This document shows, in pieces, positions 45,973 to 54,186 of a stretch of 64,000 nt of DNA. The position numbers and the translations under genes were made by a program. The DNA comes from Pedobacter heparinus DSM 2366 (lineage in GTDB: Bacteria > Bacteroidota > Bacteroidia > Sphingobacteriales > Sphingobacteriaceae). Below the pieces are notes generated by a model. The model did not search any database. It was not told the DNA's origin and worked only from the letters and a program-made list of their open reading frames with translations. Each line of letters starts with the position of its first letter. Position 1 is the stretch's first letter. Location of the stretch: positions 496,001 to 560,000 of the forward strand of contig NC_013061.1 of the NCBI RefSeq assembly GCF_000023825.1, read 5' to 3'.

Positions 45973-47235
45973 ATGCCTGCACTACTTATGCCGAATAAAC
46001 GGCGATGGTTTATTATTTTTATCATATTTCTGGCCATCGTATTTAACTATTTTGACAGGCAGATCGTATCTATTCTTAAGCCGGTTATTAAAAAAGAATT
46101 TGCGCTGAACGATGGCGGCTATGCGCTTATCCTGAATATTTTTACCGTGTGTTATGCCATTATGTATCCCGTTTCGGGCTGGCTGGTAGACAGGTTTGGC
46201 GCTAAAAAGGTCATGTTTGCAGGGATTATCGGCTGGTCGGTAGCCTGTATTGGGGGCGGTATTTCCAGGACATTTGGTCAGTTTACTTTTTTTCGTGGTT
46301 TACTCGGGATGTCAGAACCCACCAATTTTCCTGCACAGTTAAAGGTGGTTACCGTTTGGTTTCCGGGCAAACTGAGGGCTACGGCCAATAGTCTTTGTGT
46401 TGCAGGCAGTTCCATAGGTGCCATTATTGCCCCGCCATTGGTAGCCTGGCTGGCCATTACCTATAACTGGCATACTGTATTTATTGTTGCAGGGGTGGTT
46501 GGACTGATCATTGCATTGCTCTGGCTGTTGGTTTACCGCGACCCGCCTGCGGAGATTGCCCTTGAAGCTGCCGGAACTGCTAAAATTGAGGAAAGCCCTT
46601 CCTTTACCTGGAAGCAGCTGTGGGGAAGAAAAAGCTTATGGGGCATTTTGCTCATCAGGTTTGTAAGTGATCCGGTATGGTATTTTTGCCTGTTCTGGCT
46701 TCCCGGATATCTGCAGGAACAATCTGGCTTTTCCCTTGCCCAAATGGGCATGTTTGGCTGGATCCCCTTTCTGGTGGCCGACCTGGGGGCTATAGGTACA
46801 GCGGCCTGGTCGGACAGAATGGTAAGAAAAGGAAAGGAACCATTAAAGGCAAGAAAAGTGATGCTGACCAGTGTAGCTGTATTGGCGCCGCTCTGTGTGC
46901 TTACGCCTTATATTCCCAATCCCTTTGTCACCTTGTTTATTTTTAGCATTGTAGCGGTAGCTTGTTTAAGCTGGTTATTTACCATCAGCGTGGTTATAGC
47001 TGAAGCTTTTCCTGTCAAAAATGTAGCCAGTGTTTTGGGTATTGCCGGTGGTTTTGGCGCCCTGGGTGCAGTAGGCTTTAATTATTTTGTAGGTCAGTTT
47101 ATGGGCACATTGGGTGCTGAAAAGATATTTATTGCCATGGCTTTCTTACATCCGGTTGCGGTATTGATACTGTGGACAATGGTAAGGCCCGAGAAGCCGG
47201 CTGTAGCTGTGGCAAAATTGGATAGTATAGCATAA
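45973..47235 (+). CDS. MFS transporter, hexuronate (ExuT)-type
   Basis: 420 residues with 12 predicted membrane helices. The first helix 'NYFDRQIVSILKPVIKKEF' and loop 2-3 'GWLVDRFGAKKVMF' carry the MFS signature, and the pattern matches the anion:cation symporter group that takes up hexuronates and related acids. It heads an operon with the FAD oxidoreductase (13 bases on) and the EEP gene. With the GH105 hydrolases nearby, an unsaturated uronide or its keto-derivative is a plausible substrate, but the operon is separate and on the other strand. Confidence 0.85.
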   Translation: MPALLMPNKRRWFIIFIIFLAIVFNYFDRQIVSILKPVIKKEFALNDGGYALILNIFTVCYAIMYPVSGWLVDRFGAKKVMFAGIIGWSVACIGGGISRTFGQFTFFRGLLGMSEPTNFPAQLKVVTVWFPGKLRATANSLCVAGSSIGAIIAPPLVAWLAITYNWHTVFIVAGVVGLIIALLWLLVYRDPPAEIALEAAGTAKIEESPSFTWKQLWGRKSLWGILLIRFVSDPVWYFCLFWLPGYLQEQSGFSLAQMGMFGWIPFLVADLGAIGTAAWSDRMVRKGKEPLKARKVMLTSVAVLAPLCVLTPYIPNPFVTLFIFSIVAVACLSWLFTISVVIAEAFPVKNVASVLGIAGGFGALGAVGFNYFVGQFMGTLGAEKIFIAMAFLHPVAVLILWTMVRPEKPAVAVAKLDSIA

Positions 47236-47248
47236 GTTTTAAAATAGA

Positions 47249-48649
47249 ATGGAAATGGAAAATAGAACGATGATTACGGAGCCGGCCAGAGATTTGCCGG
47301 TACGCCTGGACGTTGATGTATTGGTGGTTGGTGGGGGCCCTTCAGGAATCATTGCAGCCCAGGCTGCTGCTGAAGATGGGTTAAAGGTTACCCTGATCGA
47401 TAGCCGGAGTTTTGTAGGGGGTAACATGACGATAGGTTTGCCGGTACTCGGTTTTCTGGGACAAAAAGGAAACCAGATCATCAAAGGCATTCCGCAGAAG
47501 TTTATAGCGCGCCTGAAAGAAAAAAATGCGGCCAGTGAACACAGGCCTTGTCCGCTGCACATGAGCCTGACCCTGGTGGAACCTGAAGCAGTAAAAAATG
47601 TGGGCCTGGAGATGCTGGTGGATAGTGGGGTGAATGTTTTGCTGTATGTATTTTTTGCGGGTGTGGTTATGGAAGGTAACGCAATTAAAGGGGTAATTAT
47701 CGAAAGTAAATCGGGCAGGGAAGTTATCCTGGCCAAAACTATAATTGATTGTACTGGCGATGCCGATGTAGCCTTTAAAGCAGGGGTGCCCTGTGAGCAG
47801 GGCAATGAACATGGCGGTGCACAGCCTCCAACTTTAATGTTCTGTATGGCTGGCGTGGATACTGAAAAGTTGCGGATGTCTATTGCCCAGGAGCCCCGTA
47901 CCTATTTAACCGATTTTATCCCTGCTGAATATTTCGGACAAAATAACCAGTTTATTGTAGTGGGCTTACGGAGTGTGATGGAAAAGGCCCGGGAAGCTGG
48001 GTATCATTTGCCGGTTGAGCGTACGATTTTGATCACCGGTTTGCGTGAGGGCGAAATATGGGTCAATATGTCCAGAATTAACGGTGTGGATGGTACCAAT
48101 CCGGAGAGTTTAACCTATGGGGAAATTGAAGGGCGTAAACAGGTAGAGGAGATCCAGCGTTACCTGAATGAGTATGTACCCGGTTTTGAGCGGGCAGTGT
48201 TCACCAAGATGGCCCCGTTTTTGGGGATCAGGGAAACCCGTCGCATTGTGGGGCAGTATGTGTTGACTGCTGATGATATTCTGGCTTGCCGGCGCTTTGA
48301 TGATGCCGTTGCGGTGGCCAGCTATCCTTTGGACATCCACCATCCTGAAGGCGGTGGCTGTACCCTCACCTGGTGCGGGGATTGTTACGACATCCCTTAC
48401 CGTTCACTGATCCCGGAAAAGATAGAGAATCTGATTGTGGCAGGCAGGTGCATTTCTACTACCCACGAGGCCATGTCGGCCATCCGGGTAATGGCACCTT
48501 GTATGGCGATGGGTGAAGCTGCCGGAAGGGCTGCAAAAATGAGCATCAGAAAAGGCGTTTTACCTGCTCAGTTGAATGTGGCGGAATTGCAGGCTGAATT
48601 GCTGGAAAAGGGCGCTTACCTGAATCCAAAACAGCTGGTCACTTCATAA
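47249..48649 (+). CDS. FAD-dependent oxidoreductase (FAD_oxidored family)
   Basis: 466 residues. The Rossmann motif 'LVVGGGPSGIIAAQAAA' is at about 25-41, then 'DSRSFVGGNMT'; 'TIIDCTGDADVAFKAG' is the second nucleotide motif, and the C-terminus shows 'NLIVAGRCISTTHEAMSAIRVM' with the 'MAMGEAAGRAA' helix. No signal peptide, so it acts in the cytoplasm. Relatives are found next to sugar-acid and deoxysugar catabolic genes; the substrate is not known. Co-transcribed with the MFS transporter and, 2 bases later, the EEP gene. Confidence 0.88.
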   Translation: MEMENRTMITEPARDLPVRLDVDVLVVGGGPSGIIAAQAAAEDGLKVTLIDSRSFVGGNMTIGLPVLGFLGQKGNQIIKGIPQKFIARLKEKNAASEHRPCPLHMSLTLVEPEAVKNVGLEMLVDSGVNVLLYVFFAGVVMEGNAIKGVIIESKSGREVILAKTIIDCTGDADVAFKAGVPCEQGNEHGGAQPPTLMFCMAGVDTEKLRMSIAQEPRTYLTDFIPAEYFGQNNQFIVVGLRSVMEKAREAGYHLPVERTILITGLREGEIWVNMSRINGVDGTNPESLTYGEIEGRKQVEEIQRYLNEYVPGFERAVFTKMAPFLGIRETRRIVGQYVLTADDILACRRFDDAVAVASYPLDIHHPEGGGCTLTWCGDCYDIPYRSLIPEKIENLIVAGRCISTTHEAMSAIRVMAPCMAMGEAAGRAAKMSIRKGVLPAQLNVAELQAELLEKGAYLNPKQLVTS

Positions 48650-48651
48650 GT

Positions 48652-49563
48652 ATGGTTTCAAGAAGAAATTTTATCAGGGCTGCCGGCCTGCTTGCTGCCA
48701 GCCCTGCAATAAGCAGGCTCGGCTATGCCGCTAAACCTTTGCTGCCGGCCATTGCTGCCGGAAAGCATAAAATGCTGACCTGCAACATCCGGGTCGATCT
48801 GCCTGAAGATGAGCAGGCAGGTTTTGGCTGGAATGGCCGTAAAGAGATTTGTGCCGCAATTATGCTGCAGCAAAAGCCCGATATCATTTGCATGCAGGAA
48901 GTATTGCGAAACCAGAATGAGGACCTAAAAAAGGCATTGAAAGGCTATTTTTCCTTTGGCTTTGAAGGCCCGGAAATGGATGCCTTTACAACCGGGTATC
49001 ATGGCATAGCCAAAAATCCCATCTTCTTTTCAGAAAAAAGATATGAACTGCTCTCGGCTGGTGGTTACTGGTTGTCTGAAACCCCACTTATGGCCGGCAG
49101 TTTATCCTGGGATTCTGCCAGGGCCAGGAATGCCAACTGGGTAAGGCTGAAGGACAGGCAATCGGGCAAAGATTTCAGGGTAGTCAATCTGCACCTGGAC
49201 CATAAAAGCCAGCCGGCCAGAGAGAAACAAATGGAGATGGTGCTCGCAGATGCAGCGCAATACCCAAGGGATTACCCCCAGCTGCTGGCAGGTGATTTTA
49301 ATGCATCTGCCGAAAATAAGGTTTATGAGCTGGTGATATCAGCGAAATGGAAAGATATCTATACCACCTTGCATGGGGAAGCAGAACCCGGATATACTGT
49401 TCATCAGTTTCAGGGTGAAAACTATTCAAAAAAAGGAAAGAAGATAGATTTCATTTTTTGCAAGGGGGAGGTAACCGCTCAATCGGCAGGAATTTTAAAG
49501 GATAACGTTAAAGGTAAGTATCCAAGCGATCATTATTTTGTATCTGCTGAAGTGATGATCTGA
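48652..49563 (+). CDS. Tat-exported endonuclease/exonuclease/phosphatase family hydrolase
   Basis: 303 residues. N-terminus 'SRRNFIRAAGLLAAS' is a twin-arginine signal. The EEP fold has its key residues: 'MLTCNIRV' (Asn), 'ICMQEVL' (Glu), 'VVNLHLDHKS' (His/Asp), 'LLAGDFNAS' (Asp, Asn) and 'YPSDHYFVSAEV' (Asp, His). Members include phosphodiesterases of lipids, sugars and nucleic acids; the substrate is not predictable. It ends the MFS operon, 25 bases before a strong terminator. Confidence 0.88.
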   Translation: MVSRRNFIRAAGLLAASPAISRLGYAAKPLLPAIAAGKHKMLTCNIRVDLPEDEQAGFGWNGRKEICAAIMLQQKPDIICMQEVLRNQNEDLKKALKGYFSFGFEGPEMDAFTTGYHGIAKNPIFFSEKRYELLSAGGYWLSETPLMAGSLSWDSARARNANWVRLKDRQSGKDFRVVNLHLDHKSQPAREKQMEMVLADAAQYPRDYPQLLAGDFNASAENKVYELVISAKWKDIYTTLHGEAEPGYTVHQFQGENYSKKGKKIDFIFCKGEVTAQSAGILKDNVKGKYPSDHYFVSAEVMI

Positions 49564-49587
49564 TCAGATCCGAGAAAATTAAGGTGC

Positions 49588-49628
49588 AATAAAAAAGCCT
49601 TTCAGAATAGCTGAAAGGCTTTTTTATT
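49588..49628. terminator. Bidirectional terminator for the EEP operon and the tRNA-Val genes
   Basis: An 18-bp perfect stem (49588-49605 with 49611-49628) with a 5-base loop, containing A-rich and T-rich outer parts. On the minus strand it begins 2 bases after the end of the promoter-distal tRNA-Val. Confidence 0.95.
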
Positions 49629-49629
49629 G

Positions 49630-49704
49630 TGGGAGATACTGGGTTCGAACCAGTGACCCCCTGCTTGTAAGGCAGGTGCTCTGAACCAGCTGAGCTAATC
49701 TCCC
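49630..49704 (-). tRNA. tRNA-Val (anticodon TAC), copy 2
   Basis: 75 bases. Acceptor GGGAGAT pairs with ATCTCCC, the D-arm has AGCTCAGCTGGTTCAGAGC, the anticodon stem CCTGC/GCAGG encloses the loop CTTACAA (anticodon TAC), and the T-arm has GGTTCGAACC. The 3' CCA is not encoded. It is identical to the copy at 49753-49827 and is the second in the transcript. Confidence 0.97.
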
Positions 49705-49752
49705 TCTGGGTTCTGCTCTTTTTTATTTGAAACAGCTGAGCGGCTGTTTTTG

Positions 49753-49827
49753 TGGGAGATACTGGGTTCGAACCAGTGACCCCCTGCTTGTAAGGCAGGT
49801 GCTCTGAACCAGCTGAGCTAATCTCCC
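49753..49827 (-). tRNA. tRNA-Val (anticodon TAC), copy 1
   Basis: 75 bases, identical to the copy at 49630-49704, with the same cloverleaf and TAC anticodon and no encoded CCA. The copy-to-copy distance is 123 bases, and the spacers share GGTTCTGCTC and CAGCTGAGC, so the pair probably arose by tandem duplication of about 123 bases. Confidence 0.97.
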
Positions 49828-49879
49828 CTTGGTTCTGCTCATTTGTTTAAAAAACCAGCTGAGCATGCTGTAAATTTAT

Positions 49880-49937
49880 ATCAAGGATCCCCTTGATTTG
49901 GGATTGCAAATATACATCCTAAAATGATTTTTGCAAA
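49880..49937 (-). promoter_or_regulatory. Promoter of the tRNA-Val pair
   Basis: On the minus strand: TTTG (49937-49934), 19 bases, then TATATTTG (49914-49907), a perfect TAnnTTTG. Start near 49900, about 73 bases before the first tRNA. A 7-bp hairpin (ATCAAGG/CCTTGAT, 49880-49897) lies in the leader. Confidence 0.75.
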
Positions 49938-49952
49938 AAAAGATATCGTTTT

Positions 49953-50678
49953 TTACGAGAGCACATCCTCAAGGACCTGGTGCGAACGGATTTCTCCAAA
50001 AGACGCGGTATGTAAAGTGTAGTAAACCAGTATTTTATCTAGGATGGATCGTCTGGTTTTGTTTTCCAGGGTTATTTCATTTATTTTTTCAAGAGGCAAA
50101 GAAAACAGGGAAATAAATAATGCCGCATCGTCTTTATCCAGGAAATGGGCATGCACAGGGGCTGAAGATCTGAATTCCCCTTCTTGCAGATCGAAAAAAC
50201 TCTGGTTACTTTTGGTTAGGGTGCTTGGTGCAAATCCCAGGAAACGGGAAAGCTTTAATAGGAAAGAAAGATGAAAATTTACGTTTAATTCTTCTGTTTC
50301 ATCAAACCAGCATATCGCATTAAAAATAAAATCAAATAAATGCTCATCCGTGGTTTGCTGCCTGATGCTTTTGTACAATACTTCATTCAGGAAAAGTACA
50401 ATGGTACTTTTAATGATGTCGTAAGGAATGCTGCGGAAAACCGGGGATGGCCTGAGCGCTGAAACACGCTGTATATTTGTATTGGCCTTATGGTAAACAA
50501 TCATGTCTACCAGGTGCAGGGGCTGTAACATGTTCATACTGATTTTGGCCCTCGGTTTTTTAACTCCATTGATGATATAAGATTGTATGCCGAATTTTTC
50601 TGTAAAAATCTGCACGATCACACTGCTTTCACTGTATAAAGTGGTTTTTAAAACAATGCCCCTGGTTTTATGCAACAT
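49953..50678 (-). CDS. recO: DNA repair protein RecO
   Basis: 241 residues from the ATG at 50678 (MLHKTRGIVL); a TTG two codons upstream is an alternative. The N-terminal OB-fold 'TRGIVLKTTLYSESSVIVQIFTEKFG' and 'YIINGVKKPRA' are characteristic of RecO, and 'LLKLSRFLGFAPS' of its helical part. RecO loads RecA on single-stranded DNA with RecR in gap repair. The zinc-finger cysteines of E. coli-like RecO are absent, as in many Bacteroidota. The start overlaps the end of the diacylglycerol kinase gene by 11 bases. Confidence 0.92.
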   Translation of the reverse strand: MLHKTRGIVLKTTLYSESSVIVQIFTEKFGIQSYIINGVKKPRAKISMNMLQPLHLVDMIVYHKANTNIQRVSALRPSPVFRSIPYDIIKSTIVLFLNEVLYKSIRQQTTDEHLFDFIFNAICWFDETEELNVNFHLSFLLKLSRFLGFAPSTLTKSNQSFFDLQEGEFRSSAPVHAHFLDKDDAALFISLFSLPLEKINEITLENKTRRSILDKILVYYTLHTASFGEIRSHQVLEDVLS

Positions 50679-51027
50679 GATCAAGCAGCTTTGGAATGAA
50701 TATGACGAGGCCTATAATTAAAGCAGTACCTGCAGCCAGCAATACTGCCGCTGCGGCCACATCTTTCACTATCCTGGCTTTTTCATGATAGGCAGGCGAA
50801 ACGAGATCCACCAGTACTTCTATGGCTGTATTAAACAGTTCAGCAACGATCACCAGGCCCGATGCAGCGATCAGCCAGAGCCATTCGCCGGATGCCAATT
50901 GAAAATACCAGCCTGCAATGCCCGCAATAAGCACCGCTACTACGTGGAACTTAAAATTAAACTGCGTTTTAAAAGCGTAAGCAATACCTGAAAATGCATA
51001 GCTGAAGCTTTTAATAAATTTTTGCAT
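50668..51027 (-). CDS. dgkA: Diacylglycerol kinase family protein (undecaprenol kinase type)
   Basis: 119 residues with three predicted membrane helices. Family residues are seen in 'FSYAFSGIAYAFKTQFNFKFH' and the catalytic helix 'VIVAELFNTAIEVLVDLVS' (Glu and Asn of the ExxNTAIE motif). These small kinases phosphorylate diacylglycerol or undecaprenol in the membrane, recycling lipid carriers. Size and motif fit DgkA of Gram-positive and Bacteroidota type. It overlaps recO by 11 bases and forms an operon with it. Confidence 0.92.
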   Translation of the reverse strand: MQKFIKSFSYAFSGIAYAFKTQFNFKFHVVAVLIAGIAGWYFQLASGEWLWLIAASGLVIVAELFNTAIEVLVDLVSPAYHEKARIVKDVAAAAVLLAAGTALIIGLVIFIPKLLDHVA

Positions 51028-51048
51028 CTTAAAGACAGATTAGGATTA

Positions 51049-51079
51049 CAAAGTAAGGCATGCTTTCTTACATATCCAA
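51049..51079 (-). promoter_or_regulatory. Probable promoter of the dgkA-recO operon
   Basis: On the minus strand: TTG (51079-51077), a 20-base spacer, then TTACTTTG (51056-51049), one base off TAnnTTTG. Start near 51042, about 15 bases before the dgkA ATG at 51027. Confidence 0.5.
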
Positions 51080-51097
51080 TTGTTTGTACAGAAGCTT

Positions 51098-51105
51098 TAT
51101 CTTTG
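51098..51105 (+). promoter_or_regulatory. -7 element of rlmF
   Basis: TATCTTTG matches TAnnTTTG exactly and is 18 bases from the rlmF ATG. The nearest TTG (51080-51082) gives a short spacer of 15 bases, so the -33 element is weak. Confidence 0.4.
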
Positions 51106-51122
51106 GTTAATTTTTAAAAGGA

Positions 51123-52067
51123 ATGTCTGAAGAAAAAACCATCCTGCATCCAAGAAATAAACACCGTTCAAGATATAATTTCCCTGAACTGATCAAAACC
51201 TTACCGGAGTTGTATCCATTTGTTGCTGTCAATTCCTATGGCGGCGAATCTATCGATTTTTCTGATCCGGTAGCGGTTAAGCTATTGAATAAAGCGCTGT
51301 TAAAACATTTTTATGGAATTGACAACTGGGATATTCCAGCAAATTATCTGTGTCCGCCTATTCCGGGCAGGGCAGATTATGTGCATTACCTGGCAGATCT
51401 GCTTGCCCGGAATAATAAGGGAATTGTGCCAAAAGGCAACCGTGTAAAAGGCCTGGATATCGGCATTGGTGCAAATTGTATTTATCCGATTATTGGACTG
51501 CGGGAATACGGATGGAGTTTTGTAGGTTCGGATACAGACCAGGGAGCCATTAAGACGGCTAAAGCTATTGTTGCGGCGAATTCTTTGCTGACCGGTGCTG
51601 TAAGTTGCAGACTGCAGCCTAACCCAAAAGATATTTTTAAGGGTATTGTAAAGCCGGGAGAGCTATTCGACTTTACGATGTGCAATCCACCTTTTCATGC
51701 TTCGGCAGCTGAAGCGCAATCAGGGACCAAAAGAAAACTGCAAAATCTGGGCAAACATACAGGAAAAGAAACGGTGCTGAATTTTGGGGGCCAGCAGGCT
51801 GAATTGTGGTATGATGGTGGAGAACTCGCCTTCATCAGAAATATGATCAATGACAGCATGGCTATTGCCAATCAGTGCCTTTGGTTTAGCAGCCTGGTTT
51901 CAAAAAGCAGTAACCTGTCTTTTATCTATAAAGCGCTTCAGGGTGCCGGGGCTTTGCAGGTAAAAACAATAGAGATGGCACAGGGCCAAAAGATCAGCCG
52001 TTTTGTGGCCTGGAGCTTTTTAACTGAAGCCGCACAGCAGCAGTGGATGGGAACAAGGTGGCGCTAG
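51123..52067 (+). CDS. rlmF: 23S rRNA (adenine-1618-N6)-methyltransferase
   Basis: 314 residues. '[27 protein letters not shown]' (key: HPRNxHxxRYDF-like) opens the protein as in RlmF. The methyltransferase core shows '[17 protein letters not shown]' and the catalytic '[12 protein letters not shown]' (NPPF). It methylates N6 of A1618 in 23S rRNA using SAM. Length fits the E. coli protein. Its 3' end overlaps that of the convergent DUF2130 gene by 4 bases. Confidence 0.94.
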   Translation: MSEEKTILHPRNKHRSRYNFPELIKTLPELYPFVAVNSYGGESIDFSDPVAVKLLNKALLKHFYGIDNWDIPANYLCPPIPGRADYVHYLADLLARNNKGIVPKGNRVKGLDIGIGANCIYPIIGLREYGWSFVGSDTDQGAIKTAKAIVAANSLLTGAVSCRLQPNPKDIFKGIVKPGELFDFTMCNPPFHASAAEAQSGTKRKLQNLGKHTGKETVLNFGGQQAELWYDGGELAFIRNMINDSMAIANQCLWFSSLVSKSSNLSFIYKALQGAGALQVKTIEMAQGQKISRFVAWSFLTEAAQQQWMGTRWR

Positions 52068-53350
52068 TCGAGCATTAAGGGTTCATCGTCCTCATCTGTC
52101 AGGCTCAGCTGGATACTGTCTGTACCGGCAATACCTTCAATAGAACCACGGATGTGGGCGGCATTCAGCATCACCTTTTCAAGTTGTTTTTCCCTGGCTT
52201 TCCATAGTTTTTCCATAGCATCGCGCTCCCGCTGAATGGAAAGTTTCATGCTCATGAAGCCTTCACGTATGGCCTTCCATTGTTCAGAAAACTCATTACT
52301 GGTCAGGTAATCGTATAACATATGCATTTTATCGCCCCTGTTTTCCTGTGATTTTGCGGCGCTGAAGAGTTTAACGATGCCATCCCTTAAGATATAGGAA
52401 ACGGCCTTTACTTCATCAAAAGAACAGATCCATACCCCATCTTTTTCTCCAAAACAATCCATTCCTTTAGGGTATGCCTGTGTTACAATTACGGCTACAT
52501 CCACGCCCATACTGCGCATGTCCCTTTTCAGCTTTTCAATCCATTCCAGCGAGAAGTCCTTGGTACGTTTACTTTCATAGATGATCTTACCACATTCCTG
52601 TCCAAACTGGTTCCTGATGTGGTGCACGCAATCTGCACCCCTTACGCCTTTACCAACTTCAGTAACCAGGTCGAAGGGAAAGGCGTTGCGTAACAATTCT
52701 TCCAGGATCAGTTCCTGTACTTCGCCCTGTAGCTGCATAGAACCTTGTTCAGCTTTGCGCTTCATCTCTTCTGCAAGTTTCTTCTGATCGTCAAGCTGCT
52801 TTTCCAGTTCTTTTACCCTCAGCTGGTGTTCTGTATCCTTTAGGCTGGTTTTTTCTGCCTCCTGTTTACGGATCTGCTCTACCATTTCTGCCCGTTGTTC
52901 CTGCAGTTTGCGCTGGATCTGCAGTTCCATCTCGGCTTCCCGCTCCTTCATGGCCTGTTCTTTTTTCAGGAAGTCCAGTTCTTTTGAGCGGGCCAGCTTT
53001 AGTTTTTCTTCGCTATCTTTATTCGCGTTATCGAGCATTTGCAGCTTGTTCTCAAAATCAGCTGCAATACTTTTACGTAAATTCTCTTCTAGTATATGCT
53101 GTAACTGTTTTTTTTCTTCTTCCAGCTTTTGTTCAAAAAGCTGGGCCTGTTGTTTTTTCTGCAGTTCAAAAGCCTGTTCCTGTTGCTTTTGCTGCTGGGC
53201 AAACTCATTCAGTTTTTTGCTGTATTCCTCATCCTTTTGTTTGGTAAAAGATACCATCTTTTCGCGAAGGTCTTTCTTATACTCCTCTGCCATGACTTCC
53301 TCAATAGGGAAAGTATGTGAGCAATTAGGGCACTTTATTTCTGTCGACAT
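52064..53350 (-). CDS. DUF2130 coiled-coil protein with nuclease-like C-terminus
   Basis: 428 residues. It begins with a small zinc-like motif '[14 protein letters not shown]' (one CxxC), followed by a very long Lys/Glu/Gln coiled coil (about 25-210). The C-terminal DUF2130 domain contains 'GADCVHHI' and '[14 protein letters not shown]', an arrangement Asp...Glu-x-Lys like PD-(D/E)xK nucleases, similar in overall plan to RmuC. Function has not been demonstrated; a DNA-processing role is suggested by fold only. It is monocistronic. Confidence 0.75.
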   Translation of the reverse strand: MSTEIKCPNCSHTFPIEEVMAEEYKKDLREKMVSFTKQKDEEYSKKLNEFAQQQKQQEQAFELQKKQQAQLFEQKLEEEKKQLQHILEENLRKSIAADFENKLQMLDNANKDSEEKLKLARSKELDFLKKEQAMKEREAEMELQIQRKLQEQRAEMVEQIRKQEAEKTSLKDTEHQLRVKELEKQLDDQKKLAEEMKRKAEQGSMQLQGEVQELILEELLRNAFPFDLVTEVGKGVRGADCVHHIRNQFGQECGKIIYESKRTKDFSLEWIEKLKRDMRSMGVDVAVIVTQAYPKGMDCFGEKDGVWICSFDEVKAVSYILRDGIVKLFSAAKSQENRGDKMHMLYDYLTSNEFSEQWKAIREGFMSMKLSIQRERDAMEKLWKAREKQLEKVMLNAAHIRGSIEGIAGTDSIQLSLTDEDDEPLMLD

Positions 53351-53401
53351 ATATTCGGTGTTATAGGAATTTAACGCTATCAGATCAATACAAATTTACG
53401 A

Positions 53402-54064
53402 CTATCTCTTTACAAAAAGGCTTTCGCCAAATTTCATAGATACACTTCTGGATTCTTCTTTTTCAATCTGTATGTTCAATGAACCATCAAAATCTATCAC
53501 TTCCAGTACTTTTATTTTTGTGCCTATGGTGATCTTTAGTTTTTCCAGGTACTGTAAAAAAAGAACGGAGGTATCTTTAACGGCTACAACTTTGCAGGTT
53601 TCTCCGGCCCTTACTTCTGCAAGTAAAATCTTGTCCACTATAGGGATATCTCCGTTAGCCTTCGGAATAGGGTCTCCGTGAGGATCGAATTCAGGAAAAT
53701 TCAGGAACTCTTCGAGTTTGTCTACCAGTTTGGCCGAGTGGATATGTTCCAGTTGTTCGGCTACTTCATGTACCTCATCCCAGCTAAAATCCAGTTTTTC
53801 ATACAGAAAGGTTTCCCAGAGCCGGTGTTTCCTCAATATGGCAATACCTTTATTTCTGCCCAGTTCTGTCAGCAATATCTTTCCGTATTTCTGATAGCTT
53901 ACCAGCTCCTTTTCTTTCAGCTTTTTTAGCATATCGGTAGCTGTGGCTGGTTTTACGCCCAGGTGCGCCGCCATTTCGTTCGTACCTGCTTCCGGTCGTT
54001 CTTCGTTCTGGAAACTCAACATCAACAGGGCCTTTAAATAGTTTTCTTCAGTATAGGATAGCAT
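53402..54064 (-). CDS. DtxR/MntR family metal-dependent repressor
   Basis: 220 residues. Winged-helix 'YTEENYLKALLML' to 'LGVKPATATDMLKKLKEKELV' (about 4-55), then the dimerisation/metal domain 'HRLWETFLYEKL' with 'EVHEVAEQLEHI' (metal ligands Glu, His) and 'FPEFDPHGDPIPK', and a C-terminal FeoA-like SH3 domain (about 145-220). Known members repress metal-uptake genes when Fe or Mn is bound. It is divergent from the TonB receptor at 54187, whose promoter holds a matching palindrome, so it probably regulates that gene. Confidence 0.9.
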   Translation of the reverse strand: MLSYTEENYLKALLMLSFQNEERPEAGTNEMAAHLGVKPATATDMLKKLKEKELVSYQKYGKILLTELGRNKGIAILRKHRLWETFLYEKLDFSWDEVHEVAEQLEHIHSAKLVDKLEEFLNFPEFDPHGDPIPKANGDIPIVDKILLAEVRAGETCKVVAVKDTSVLFLQYLEKLKITIGTKIKVLEVIDFDGSLNIQIEKEESRSVSMKFGESLFVKR

Positions 54065-54120
54065 GCTGCAAACTTAGATGAAATTTTCTTTTAATAAAAT
54101 ATTAAATATGTCAAATTATA

Positions 54121-54152
54121 TTTGTTAGGTTTATCTAACTTTAATAGTTTTG
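54121..54152 (+). promoter_or_regulatory. Promoter with DtxR-type operator upstream of the TonB receptor
   Basis: TTTG (54121-54124), a 20-base spacer, TAGTTTTG (54145-54152), a perfect Bacteroidota promoter. A 16-base palindrome with arms GTTAG and CTAAC (54124-54139) sits between the two elements, where a bound repressor would block RNA polymerase. Another half-site, TTAGATAAA, is at 54171-54179. Confidence 0.78.
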
Positions 54153-54186
54153 TAAAATTGAATTTTAAATTAGATAAATAAAAAAT

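Noticed and set aside
49731..49748. Hairpin AACAGC/GCTGTT followed by T between the two tRNA-Val genes
   Set aside because: The T run is on the plus strand, whereas the tRNAs are on the minus strand, so it is not a terminator for them.
52908..53366. 152-codon Ser/Cys/Phe-rich frame antisense to the DUF2130 gene
   Set aside because: Its composition is the reverse reading of a Lys/Glu/Gln coiled coil, so it is a shadow frame.
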